The notes beneath the pieces were generated by a model. That model worked only from the letters and a program-made list of their open reading frames with translations, was not told the DNA's origin and searched no databases. From assembly GCA_036787895.1 (NCBI GenBank), contig DAIQOK010000012.1, positions 32,855 to 96,854 of the forward strand: a stretch of DNA of 64,000 bases. Reading direction: 5' to 3'. Each line of letters starts with the position of its first letter. Position 1 is the first letter of the stretch. This DNA is from UBA7662 sp036787895. GTDB taxonomy: Bacteria; Bacteroidota; Bacteroidia; UBA7662. This document shows positions 51,015 to 59,181 of this stretch, piece after piece. The translations under genes were made by a program, and so were the position numbers.

Positions 51015-54000
51015 ATGACCCGTTTAGGCAGTCTCTTCACCGGCTTTTTCCTCAGTCTGAGTTTTTCTGTTTTCGCACAACAAAATTACTGGCAACAGGA
51101 GGTCGACTACATCATAGATGTGACGCTCGACGACCAACAACATATGTTGCGTGGAGCAGAAAGTTTCATCTACCACAATAAAAGCCCGAAAAGTATCGAC
51201 CGCATTTACATCCATTTGTGGGCCAATGCCTATCGCGATAACAAAACGGCTTTTGCCCGGCAACAACTGGCTAACCGCAGCTGGGATTTTTATAATGCGC
51301 CGGATAGTATGCGCGGATTCATTGATAGCCTCGATTTTAAGGTAAATAACCAGGCGGTTAAATGGGAATACCTGGCCAAAGACACACCCGATGTGGCCAT
51401 TCTTTGGTTGAATGAACCGTTGGCTCCCGGCAAAAGACTAACAGTGAGTACGCCATTTCGGGTAAAATTGCCAGGGGATTTTTCCCGTATGGGACATAGC
51501 GGTCAACAATACCAGATTACCCAATGGTATCCCAAACCGGCGGTATTTGACAACAACGGCTGGCATTATATGCCTTATCTCGATCTTGGAGAGTTTTTCA
51601 GCGAATTTGGCAGCTTCGAAGTCACCATTAATGTACCGGCCAACTATAAGGTAGCGGCTTCCGGCAACCTTCAAAATCTGGAAGAAAAAATCTGGTTGGA
51701 TTCGTTGGCGGAGGCCCATGCCAAACTGGATAGTTTTCCCGTTTTGGCCGAAGCCACGGCAAACGGTAAAAAAGCCCTGCGATATACGCTGGAGCAGGTT
51801 CACGACTTCGCTTGGTTTGCCGGAAAAGATTATTACGTCCACAAAAGCCAGGTGCTTTTGCCCAAAAGTGGCAGAAGGGTGAACACTTTTGCCTTTTTTG
51901 AGGGCGGCAATTCAGCCAAACGTTGGAAAGAGGCGGTAAACTATGTGGATAGCTCGGTTTACTATTATTCGAAATGGGTGGGCGATTATCCTTACGACTA
52001 TTGTACCGCCGTGCAAGGCGCTTTATCGGCTGGTGGCGGTATGGAATACCCGACGGTTACGGTGATCAGTGCGGGGGGCAGTGCGCGTGAACTCGATTTG
52101 GTCATCGCCCACGAAGTCGGTCACAACTGGTTTTACGGCATTTTGGGGTCGAATGAGAGAGATTATCCCTGGCTGGATGAAGGTGTAAACTCCTATTATG
52201 AGGCACGTTATATGAAGCACAGGTATCCGGCCGATATGCAACTGAAAGCCAAAGTGAATAGTTTTAGTTTGTCGCTCGACGACCTGGACATGGACCAGTT
52301 AAGCTGGTTGTTCTCAGCTCGCAGGGGTAAGGATGTCGCTTTGTGGCATACGCCATCGCATGATTATGACAATGAAACTTACGGTACACTTGTATACAAA
52401 AAGACCGCGCTGCAACTGAATTATTTAGCTGCTTATTTGGGGCAGGAGGAGTTTGATAAGCGTATGCAGGCTTATTATGCCCAATGGAAATTTAAACATC
52501 CTTCCCCGGATGATTTCAGAAGAGCTTTAGAAAGGGGCACGGGCGACCGCAACATTGCCTGGTTTTTTGAGCAGCAGCTCCAAACAGCGGCAACGGTAGA
52601 TTATCGTATTCGTCAGGTAAAAAAAGTTAGCCAGGATCAGTATGCGGTTAAAATTGCCGGCTTGGGAAATACGGGTCCGTTCAGTCTTGCGGCACTCGAC
52701 GATACCGGGGCTGTTTTACGCAAAGAATGGTATACAGGATTCAGTGGTGTTCAAACCCAAACGATTGCTGTGGCAGGAGCCAAACGATTTGTCATCGATG
52801 CCGAAAATCAAATGCCTTTATATATGCGACCCAGATCATCGGCAAAAGTAGGTGCTTTGTGGCCGGCTATACCCGGTGTGAAGGCCTTGGCCGGTTTGGG
52901 CATGAACGACAATAAAATGTATCTCGCGCCTGGGTTCGGTGCCAATACCGCCGATGGGTTTATGCTGGGAGCCATACTGTATAGCAGCATTATTCTTCCG
53001 CAGGATTTGGAATATGTTATCGTGCCAATGTATGGTTTTAAGAGCAATACTTTGGCTGGCTCTGCCCGCATTCGCTATAACTGGCACCCCACCACCGGTC
53101 CTTTCGGCCGAATACAGGCTGGCGTTGCGGCGCGTAAGTTTGAGACTTTTGGTCATCGTAGTGGATTGATACAGTATGCGGCTAAAGCCAGCTTGCGTAA
53201 AACCAACAGCAGTACCCTACTCCAGAATGTTAATGTGAGGCTAACCCATCGACTTATTGCCGGCAATCAGGAGTTTTTGCCGCAGGCAGGCTACGAAATT
53301 CAGAATTACCGCATCCGCAATCCTTGGTCCGCGAAAGCTGATGTGGTAGCTGCTGTGCCGGGCAATGGCAATACGCTTTACAATTCAAACACCGCTCGGT
53401 TGGCGGTTGAAGCCAAATACCGCTGGAATTATTTGCCGAAGCATAAATTATATTGGCAACACCGGGTTTTTGCTGGTTACAGTCTGGCAAGTAGCCCAAA
53501 TAGTCTTCAATTAATGAGTCATGCAAACGTGGATGGTAGCCAGGATTATCTGGGAGATGCGGTGTTTTTCGACCGTTCAGCCTTGGCAGGTGGCGGTGTT
53601 TTTAGTCGCCAGATCATGCTGCGGGATGCAGGCATACGTGTTGCCAATGCGCAATGGCCCATTGTTTTGGGGACAGTTGATCCCGTGAAATGGCTGTTTG
53701 CCTGGAATACAGATATCAAAATCCCCAAATTACCGCTGGTATTTTTTGCAGATGCGAGTTTGTGTAATCTGAATGGAAATAGCTCCAGTTTTACTTTTAC
53801 GGATTTAAATGGCAACCTCCTGGCCACCAGAATTGAAGCATTGACCTATGCAGCTGGCTTCTCCTTTCAATTGTTTAATGGTGCTTTCAGCTTGAATTTG
53901 CCGTTGGTGATGAGTGAGTCACTGACCAACAACCCACTCTCGGGACAAAAGCTCGGCGTGTTGGATCAAATAAGCTTCTCGATCGACTTGTTTAAGTTAA

Positions 54001-54035
54001 ATCCTTACGATCTTGTGCGCGAATTGAAATTTTGA
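51015..54035 (+). CDS. M1-family zinc metallopeptidase with beta-barrel-like C-terminus
   Basis: 1006 residues. A signal peptide (residues 1-21, ending VFAQQ) is followed by an M1 aminopeptidase N-terminal domain and the catalytic domain: GGMEYPT at 341-347 in place of GAMEN, zinc site HEVGH at 366-370, distal zinc Glu389 in WLDEGVNSYYE. After a linker near 610-640 the last about 370 residues are alternating strands (SGLIQYAAKASLRKTNSS, RLAVEAKYRWNYLPKHKLYW) and end LVRELKF with the terminal Phe of outer-membrane barrels. This suggests a peptidase tethered to the outer membrane. Confidence 0.87.
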   Translation: MTRLGSLFTGFFLSLSFSVFAQQNYWQQEVDYIIDVTLDDQQHMLRGAESFIYHNKSPKSIDRIYIHLWANAYRDNKTAFARQQLANRSWDFYNAPDSMRGFIDSLDFKVNNQAVKWEYLAKDTPDVAILWLNEPLAPGKRLTVSTPFRVKLPGDFSRMGHSGQQYQITQWYPKPAVFDNNGWHYMPYLDLGEFFSEFGSFEVTINVPANYKVAASGNLQNLEEKIWLDSLAEAHAKLDSFPVLAEATANGKKALRYTLEQVHDFAWFAGKDYYVHKSQVLLPKSGRRVNTFAFFEGGNSAKRWKEAVNYVDSSVYYYSKWVGDYPYDYCTAVQGALSAGGGMEYPTVTVISAGGSARELDLVIAHEVGHNWFYGILGSNERDYPWLDEGVNSYYEARYMKHRYPADMQLKAKVNSFSLSLDDLDMDQLSWLFSARRGKDVALWHTPSHDYDNETYGTLVYKKTALQLNYLAAYLGQEEFDKRMQAYYAQWKFKHPSPDDFRRALERGTGDRNIAWFFEQQLQTAATVDYRIRQVKKVSQDQYAVKIAGLGNTGPFSLAALDDTGAVLRKEWYTGFSGVQTQTIAVAGAKRFVIDAENQMPLYMRPRSSAKVGALWPAIPGVKALAGLGMNDNKMYLAPGFGANTADGFMLGAILYSSIILPQDLEYVIVPMYGFKSNTLAGSARIRYNWHPTTGPFGRIQAGVAARKFETFGHRSGLIQYAAKASLRKTNSSTLLQNVNVRLTHRLIAGNQEFLPQAGYEIQNYRIRNPWSAKADVVAAVPGNGNTLYNSNTARLAVEAKYRWNYLPKHKLYWQHRVFAGYSLASSPNSLQLMSHANVDGSQDYLGDAVFFDRSALAGGGVFSRQIMLRDAGIRVANAQWPIVLGTVDPVKWLFAWNTDIKIPKLPLVFFADASLCNLNGNSSSFTFTDLNGNLLATRIEALTYAAGFSFQLFNGAFSLNLPLVMSESLTNNPLSGQKLGVLDQISFSIDLFKLNPYDLVRELKF

Positions 54036-54040
54036 TAAGG

Positions 54041-55594
54041 ATGAAACTGAAAGAACTTAAAAATGAGATGGAGCAAGTGCTCCGGGATTTACATATAGCG
54101 CCTATCAACAACGGTGTGAGCACCGGCTGTGAAAGCTGGAAACCGGCAGGTGCACGACTGGAGTCCTATTCACCGGTCGATGGCGAGCTAATCGGGAGTG
54201 TCATACAGGCATCCAAAGAGGATTACGACAAGGTAGTTGCCCAGGCGCAAGCAGCATTCCTTGAATGGCGCAACTGGCCTGCACCACGGCGTGGCGAAAT
54301 TGTTCGTCAGTTTGGGGATGCTTTGCGTGCTGCCAAAGAGCCATTGGGTAAGCTGGTTTCTTATGAAATGGGTAAAAGTTTGCAGGAAGGCCTGGGCGAA
54401 GTACAGGAGATGATCGATATCTGCGATTTTGCAGTGGGGCTCTCCCGCCAATTGTATGGCCTGAGCATGCACAGCGAACGTCCCGGTCATCGCATGTACG
54501 AACAATGGCATCCACTGGGTATCGTTGGTATAATTTCGGCCTTTAATTTCCCGGTAGCTGTTTGGAGCTGGAATACAGCTTTGGCTTGGGTTTGCGGCGA
54601 CGTTTGTATCTGGAAACCTTCCGAAAAAACACCTTTGACAGCGGTGGCTTGTCAACAAATCATAGCTGAGGTTTTTAAAAAGAATGATGTCCCGGAAGGG
54701 GTGTCCGCTATAGTTATTGGCGATGCGAAAATTGGTGAATTATTGTCGAACGATACCCGCATCCCCTTAATTTCAGCCACTGGATCTACCCGCATGGGCA
54801 AGGCAGTTGGAACTGCGGTAGCCCAACGTCTTGGTCGATCTTTGCTGGAATTGGGCGGCAACAACGCCATCATCATCACCGAAAATGCCGACCTGGACCT
54901 GGCCATCGTTGGGGCAGTTTTTGGGGCAGTCGGTACAGCCGGTCAACGTTGCACCACTACCCGCCGTTTGATTATACACGAAAGCAAATATGCTGAAATG
55001 AAAACCCGCCTGGCCCAAGCTTATGGCCAGTTGGTAATTGGTAACCCGTTGGAACAAGGTGTGCATGTAGGGCCACTCATCGACAAGCTGGCGGTGCAGG
55101 CTTACGAAAACGCCATCAAGGAAGCCAAGGCCGAAGGTGCCAAAGTGCTGGTAGAAGGCGGCGTTTTTAGCGGCAGCGAATATATCTCAGGTTGTTATGT
55201 GAAACCCTGCATACTCGAAGCCACACCCAAAATGAAGATGGTGCAGCACGAAACATTTGCGCCTATCCTGTATATTATGTCGTATTCAACCCTCGATGAA
55301 GCCATTGCCATTCAAAATGGGGTACCTCAGGGATTGTCGTCGAGCATCTTTACAGTGAATATGCGTGAAGCCGAAGCCTTCCTGGCGGCAAGCGGTTCGG
55401 ATTGCGGTATTGCCAATGTGAATATCGGCACCAGTGGCGCAGAGATAGGCGGTGCCTTTGGTGGAGAGAAGGAAACCGGGGGCGGTCGCGAATCAGGTTC
55501 AGACAGCTGGAAAGCTTATATGCGTCGGCAGACCAATACCATCAACTATACCGACAAATTGCCGCTGGCTCAGGGCATCAAATTCGATTTGTAA
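54041..55594 (+). CDS. Aldehyde dehydrogenase (ALDH7/AASA-dehydrogenase-like)
   Basis: NAD-dependent aldehyde dehydrogenase of 517 residues. It most resembles ALDH7-type alpha-aminoadipic-semialdehyde dehydrogenases of lysine catabolism: GIISAFNFPVAVWSWNTAL, general-base Glu270 in LLELGGNNAI and catalytic Cys304 in GTAGQRCTTTRR, plus KETGGGRESGSDSWKAYMRR at the C-terminus. The ATG at 54041 is 6 bp after the M1 stop; a TTG at 54032 lies upstream in frame. Closed by a terminator at 55612. The exact substrate is not provable from sequence. Confidence 0.88.
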   Translation: MKLKELKNEMEQVLRDLHIAPINNGVSTGCESWKPAGARLESYSPVDGELIGSVIQASKEDYDKVVAQAQAAFLEWRNWPAPRRGEIVRQFGDALRAAKEPLGKLVSYEMGKSLQEGLGEVQEMIDICDFAVGLSRQLYGLSMHSERPGHRMYEQWHPLGIVGIISAFNFPVAVWSWNTALAWVCGDVCIWKPSEKTPLTAVACQQIIAEVFKKNDVPEGVSAIVIGDAKIGELLSNDTRIPLISATGSTRMGKAVGTAVAQRLGRSLLELGGNNAIIITENADLDLAIVGAVFGAVGTAGQRCTTTRRLIIHESKYAEMKTRLAQAYGQLVIGNPLEQGVHVGPLIDKLAVQAYENAIKEAKAEGAKVLVEGGVFSGSEYISGCYVKPCILEATPKMKMVQHETFAPILYIMSYSTLDEAIAIQNGVPQGLSSSIFTVNMREAEAFLAASGSDCGIANVNIGTSGAEIGGAFGGEKETGGGRESGSDSWKAYMRRQTNTINYTDKLPLAQGIKFDL

Positions 55595-55611
55595 GCCCAC
55601 GAGTTGCTTTG

Positions 55612-55660
55612 AAATAGCCATCCTTTCGTCCTTTGCTGGAGGAAAGTTGGCTATTTTTTT
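55612..55660 (+). terminator. Rho-independent terminator of the ALDH gene
   Basis: AAATAGCCA (55612-55620) pairs with TGGCTATTT (55648-55656), with an inner, less perfect TCCTTTC/GGAAAGT pairing, and runs into seven T (to 55660). Confidence 0.75.
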
Positions 55661-55674
55661 AAGCCTATTTTAAG

Positions 55675-55770
55675 TAATAGCGCAAATGTATTTTTGAAAT
55701 TGCTAGTTATAATGCAAGTTCATTTTCAAAATTACTAGTAAAAATGCAAATAGGTTTGTATTTTTACTAG
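55675..55770. repeat. Three ~32-bp repeats upstream of the DUF4143 ATPase gene
   Basis: Three tandem, imperfect units end in CTAG at 55706, 55738 and 55770. Each carries a GCAA word about 10 bases in, followed by an A/T-rich stretch. The last unit, with the preceding CTAG, is an inverted repeat: 55735-55750 against 55755-55770, 16 bp with one mismatch and a 4-base spacer TAGG. The repeat runs up to the start codon at 55771, so a protein bound here would block initiation. It looks like an operator array. Confidence 0.6.
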
Positions 55771-56955
55771 ATGCTGACAAGCTTTGAAGCCATGAAAGCG
55801 CCAGTTATACCACGATTTTTGACACAATCCATTCGCAAAAGATTTGGTAAGGACAAAGTATTGCTCCTTTTTGGGACACGTAGGGTAGGTAAAACCTATC
55901 TCTTGCGGGAGCTGACCAAATTGCATACAGACGCACTCATTATGAAAGGTGAAGATTTTGATGTACAAAGTCTGCTCGCGAACCGGTCGGCGGCGAATTA
56001 CAACCGCATCATTGGCGCTCATAAATTACTCATTATCGACGAAGCTCAGGCCATACCCGACATCGGCTTCATTTTAAAGCTAATGATTGACACCCAACCT
56101 GGGCTTGTCATTTTAGCCACGGGTTCATCGGCTTTTGATTTACATAACTGCACCGGCGAACCGCTCACTGGCCGAAGCTTTCATTATCTCATGTTTCCAC
56201 CATCGGTAGCTGAACAGGCGAATTGGGAAAGTCAGCTCGAAACCATGAAGGCGCTACCGCACCGTTTGATTACCGGCGCATATCCGGAAGTGCTGTTACT
56301 TGCTGATGCAGATGAACAAAAGGAATATCTGAGAGAACTCATTCAGAGTTACCTCCTTATAGACATATGGGTATACGAAGGCATCAAAAATGCCCATAAA
56401 ATTATGGCATTGCTGCGATTGGTTGCCTGGCAAATCGGGAGTGAAGTTTCTTATCAGGAATTGGGCAAACAACTGGGATTGTCGCGGGCAACCGTCGAAA
56501 GTTATCTCGATTTGCTGGCCAAGGTGAGTATACTTTTCAAACTGCCGGCCTACACTAGCAACCAGCGCAAGGAAGTAAGCAAAGGGGCTAAATGGTATTT
56601 TATGGATAACGGTATTCGAAATGCAGTTATCAATGAATTTAAGCCATTGGAATTGCGTAACGACAAAAGCCAGCTGTGGGAGAATTTTCTGATGGCGGAA
56701 CGTAGGAAACAACATGAATTGCAGCAAAGTGGGGTGGCGATGTATTTCTGGCGGAATTATAACCAACAGGAGATTGATTTGGTGGAAGTGAGCGAAACCG
56801 GATTACAGGCCTTTGAGTTTAAATACAGCTCCGAAAAGGCAACTAAAATGCCAGCAGCATTCGCCAGCACTTACCCCAATGTGCCTTATCGGATGGTACA
56901 TCAGCAGAATTATATGGATTGGTTGATAGATGAATATTCGACGGAATTTGAATAA
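55771..56955 (+). CDS. AAA_14/DUF4143 ATPase
   Basis: 394-residue AAA ATPase with DUF4143 C-terminal domain. Walker A GTRRVGKT at 35-42, Walker B LLIIDEAQ at 86-93, then sensor ILATGSSAF. After a winged-helix-like segment (YQELGKQLGLSRATVESYLD) comes DUF4143 with a PD-(D/E)XK-like pattern (FWRNYNQQEIDLVEVSETG ... FEFKYS). Usually a stand-alone gene of unknown function, often varying between strains. Three tandem repeats stand directly upstream (55675-55770). Probably acquired or mobile, but that is inferred. Confidence 0.88.
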   Translation: MLTSFEAMKAPVIPRFLTQSIRKRFGKDKVLLLFGTRRVGKTYLLRELTKLHTDALIMKGEDFDVQSLLANRSAANYNRIIGAHKLLIIDEAQAIPDIGFILKLMIDTQPGLVILATGSSAFDLHNCTGEPLTGRSFHYLMFPPSVAEQANWESQLETMKALPHRLITGAYPEVLLLADADEQKEYLRELIQSYLLIDIWVYEGIKNAHKIMALLRLVAWQIGSEVSYQELGKQLGLSRATVESYLDLLAKVSILFKLPAYTSNQRKEVSKGAKWYFMDNGIRNAVINEFKPLELRNDKSQLWENFLMAERRKQHELQQSGVAMYFWRNYNQQEIDLVEVSETGLQAFEFKYSSEKATKMPAAFASTYPNVPYRMVHQQNYMDWLIDEYSTEFE

Positions 56956-56986
56956 ATTAAGGTTTGAATACAAATAAATATTCGGG

Positions 56987-57277
56987 ATGACTGGAGGTGC
57001 TGGTTCTATAGCGGGTATGATTACTAGTTTGCGTAACAATGCGCGGCCTCGCCGTAAAATTTTTAAGGCCTACAAGGAGTATGTTGCTACCCACCAGCAA
57101 CTCGACCATAGCAAAACTTTTACCCATGCCCAAAGGGAAGCTATGCAGCGACAATTCAGGGAAGAAAGAAGGCAGCTCTTCAGAAGAGCTGTTTTCGCTA
57201 TCCTTTTGGCAGCAATAATTACTACTGCTCTTTTATGGGCATTCGGCACCTGGTTGGTCGCCTGGTTGACGCGCTAG
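56987..57277 (+). CDS. Unknown small membrane protein
   Basis: 96-residue protein. The basic N-terminal half (SLRNNARPRRKIFKAYKEY) reads as a cytoplasmic, possibly nucleic-acid- or membrane-surface-binding segment. An amphipathic Q/R-rich stretch leads to one transmembrane helix (residues about 66-88). No signal peptide. I do not recognise a family. It lies between the DUF4143 and DUF6090 genes without an obvious partner. Confidence 0.6.
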   Translation: MTGGAGSIAGMITSLRNNARPRRKIFKAYKEYVATHQQLDHSKTFTHAQREAMQRQFREERRQLFRRAVFAILLAAIITTALLWAFGTWLVAWLTR

Positions 57278-57336
57278 CGTAGGCAAAAATGGTTGGCAGC
57301 TAAAGATTTAATTAAAGCTGTTTATATTGTTGCATC

Positions 57337-58092
57337 ATGCCTAAACAAGCCAAAACCACAAAAACATTTAACTACGCCAAGGCTTTTCGCTGGTTTACGG
57401 CCGAGTTTTTGGTGGTTTTATCCGGCGTATTGGTGGCGGTAGCCTTGGGAAATTATTTCAAACAGCGAGAAATTCAGGCCAACAACCAACAATATCTGGC
57501 CGATTTACTCCAAGAACTTCAGCACAATGAGGCCGAAGTGGAAACGAATCTTGAAGTCGAAAAAGCTGGTGCCCGGGCTGCGAATTTATTGATGATGAAC
57601 ATTGATTCGGCTCAAAATATGTCGATGGATTCCATCCGGCAGTGGTTAAGTTCAGCGATGAATTCAACTTTGAACTTCCGACCGGCGATGGGGATGGTGA
57701 AAACTCTAATTATGAGCGGAAGTGTAAACAGCCTGAAAAATCTTAAGTTGCGTTCAGCAATTATCAATTACGAACAGGAAGCCAACGAGCTAATCGATTT
57801 TTTTAGTCAGGGATTACAACTGGAATTTCAACAGGTAAATAAACTCATCGAGCAAGGAAATGTAAACCGCATTTTGGTGGATTATAAAGGACAAAAGCCC
57901 ATTTTATTCCATGAAATGCGAAAAAATGAAAATTATACGAAGTTGTTTTTGATGTCGTATGTGCTGTATTCCAACCGCATTTTGGTGTATGAGGGTTTTC
58001 TCGAGCAGATTAAAATTTTAAAAACTCAATTGGAAGAGGTGCTTGAAGTTCAGCCGACTAAAGAGGAGGCGACAAAACATCAGGAAAAATAA
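57337..58092 (+). CDS. DUF6090-family membrane protein
   Basis: 251-residue protein with a single N-terminal transmembrane helix (about 18-35), preceded by KAFRWFTAEFLVVLSGVLVA and followed by FKQREIQANNQQYLADLLQE. These two segments mark DUF6090. The rest is a helical extracytoplasmic domain. Family function is unknown. It starts the run DUF6090-TlpA-like-redoxin with gaps of 14 and 1 bp. Confidence 0.82.
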   Translation: MPKQAKTTKTFNYAKAFRWFTAEFLVVLSGVLVAVALGNYFKQREIQANNQQYLADLLQELQHNEAEVETNLEVEKAGARAANLLMMNIDSAQNMSMDSIRQWLSSAMNSTLNFRPAMGMVKTLIMSGSVNSLKNLKLRSAIINYEQEANELIDFFSQGLQLEFQQVNKLIEQGNVNRILVDYKGQKPILFHEMRKNENYTKLFLMSYVLYSNRILVYEGFLEQIKILKTQLEEVLEVQPTKEEATKHQEK

Positions 58093-58106
58093 TACGTTCA
58101 GTTTTT

Positions 58107-58580
58107 ATGTTTTTACGCTTTCTCTTCCTTTTTTCTTTGGGTCATTGGGCTGTTCAAGCCCAACACCTACCTATATGGACCAAAAACAAACTTGAAACAA
58201 CGCTGAATAGTCAGAACGATACGGTATACGTCCTTAATTTCTGGGCTACCTGGTGCAAACCTTGCATCGAGGAATTGCCCGAATTTAAAAAAGCTCAGCA
58301 GCAATGGGAAGGGCGCGCAGTACGTTTTGTATTTGTAAGTCTCGATTTCCTCTCCAAAAGAGAACAGAGCTTGTTACCTTTTGTCACCAAAAATTTAAGC
58401 TGGGCTGAAGTGGTACAACTCGATGCGGGCAACCCCAACGACTGGATTCCCATAGTCGATGAAAATTGGTCGGGCGCTATACCGGCTACGCTGTTTTGGT
58501 CGGCTAAAGACCGGGTTTTCCGGGAAGAAGCACTAAATTATCCGCAAATAAATTCTATCATTCAAACGCTAACCCACTAA
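58107..58580 (+). CDS. TlpA-like thioredoxin-fold protein
   Basis: 157-residue exported thioredoxin-fold protein. Signal peptide MFLRFLFLFSLGHWAVQAQ. Active-site CKPC at residues 50-53 in FWATWCKPCIEELPEF is the TlpA/ResA pattern. Probably periplasmic, reducing disulfides or assisting cytochrome maturation. It is followed 1 bp later by a second redoxin gene. Confidence 0.88.
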   Translation: MFLRFLFLFSLGHWAVQAQHLPIWTKNKLETTLNSQNDTVYVLNFWATWCKPCIEELPEFKKAQQQWEGRAVRFVFVSLDFLSKREQSLLPFVTKNLSWAEVVQLDAGNPNDWIPIVDENWSGAIPATLFWSAKDRVFREEALNYPQINSIIQTLTH

Positions 58581-58581
58581 T

Positions 58582-59181
58582 ATGAAACATTTATTCAGCT
58601 TGCTATTTGTATTGAGCCTCAGCCTGCCGGTGTTGGGACAATACCAGGTCGGTGATAAAGCCACCGACTTCAAACTCAAAAACATCGACGGGAAGCTTTT
58701 GTCGCTCAAAAATTTCAAACAGGCAAAAGGCTTTATTGTGGTCTTTACCTGCAATCATTGCCCCTATTCCCAGGCTTACGAACAGCGCATAATTGCCCTG
58801 GACAAAAAATATGCGCCGCTGGGTTATCCGGTTATTGCCATTAACCCGAACGACCCAAAAATTCAACCTGAGGATTCTTTTGAAAAGATGAAGGAAAGAG
58901 CTGCAAAATACCAGTATACTTTCCCTTATCTCGTGGATGAAACCCAAAATATTAGTCGGACTTACGGTGCAAGCCGGACACCCCATGTTTTTGTACTCGA
59001 TAAAGAGGGCACCGCCTTGGTCGTGAAATATATCGGTGCTATCGACGACAATACCGAAAAACCTGAAGCCGTTGAAACGCCCTATGTAGAGCGTGCTGTG
59101 GACGCGTTATTGGCCGATTCTGAAGTGAAAATCCCGACTACAAAAGCCATTGGTTGCACCATTAAGTGGCGCAAAAGCTGA
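58582..59181 (+). CDS. Exported redoxin (AhpC/TSA-like) protein
   Basis: 199-residue exported thioredoxin-fold protein. Signal peptide MKHLFSLLFVLSLSLPVLGQ. Active-site CNHC at residues 57-60 (FTCNHCPYSQAYEQRI) in a redoxin/AhpC-like domain, with YGASRTPHVFVLDKEG including the cis-Pro. Couples with the TlpA-like gene 1 bp upstream. Its stop codon abuts that of the convergent endonuclease I gene, with no bases between. Confidence 0.88.
   Translation: MKHLFSLLFVLSLSLPVLGQYQVGDKATDFKLKNIDGKLLSLKNFKQAKGFIVVFTCNHCPYSQAYEQRIIALDKKYAPLGYPVIAINPNDPKIQPEDSFEKMKERAAKYQYTFPYLVDETQNISRTYGASRTPHVFVLDKEGTALVVKYIGAIDDNTEKPEAVETPYVERAVDALLADSEVKIPTTKAIGCTIKWRKS

Noticed and set aside
55735..55770. CRISPR-like repeat array
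   Set aside because: Only three units, tandem with no spacers, and degenerate; it fits an operator array, not a CRISPR.
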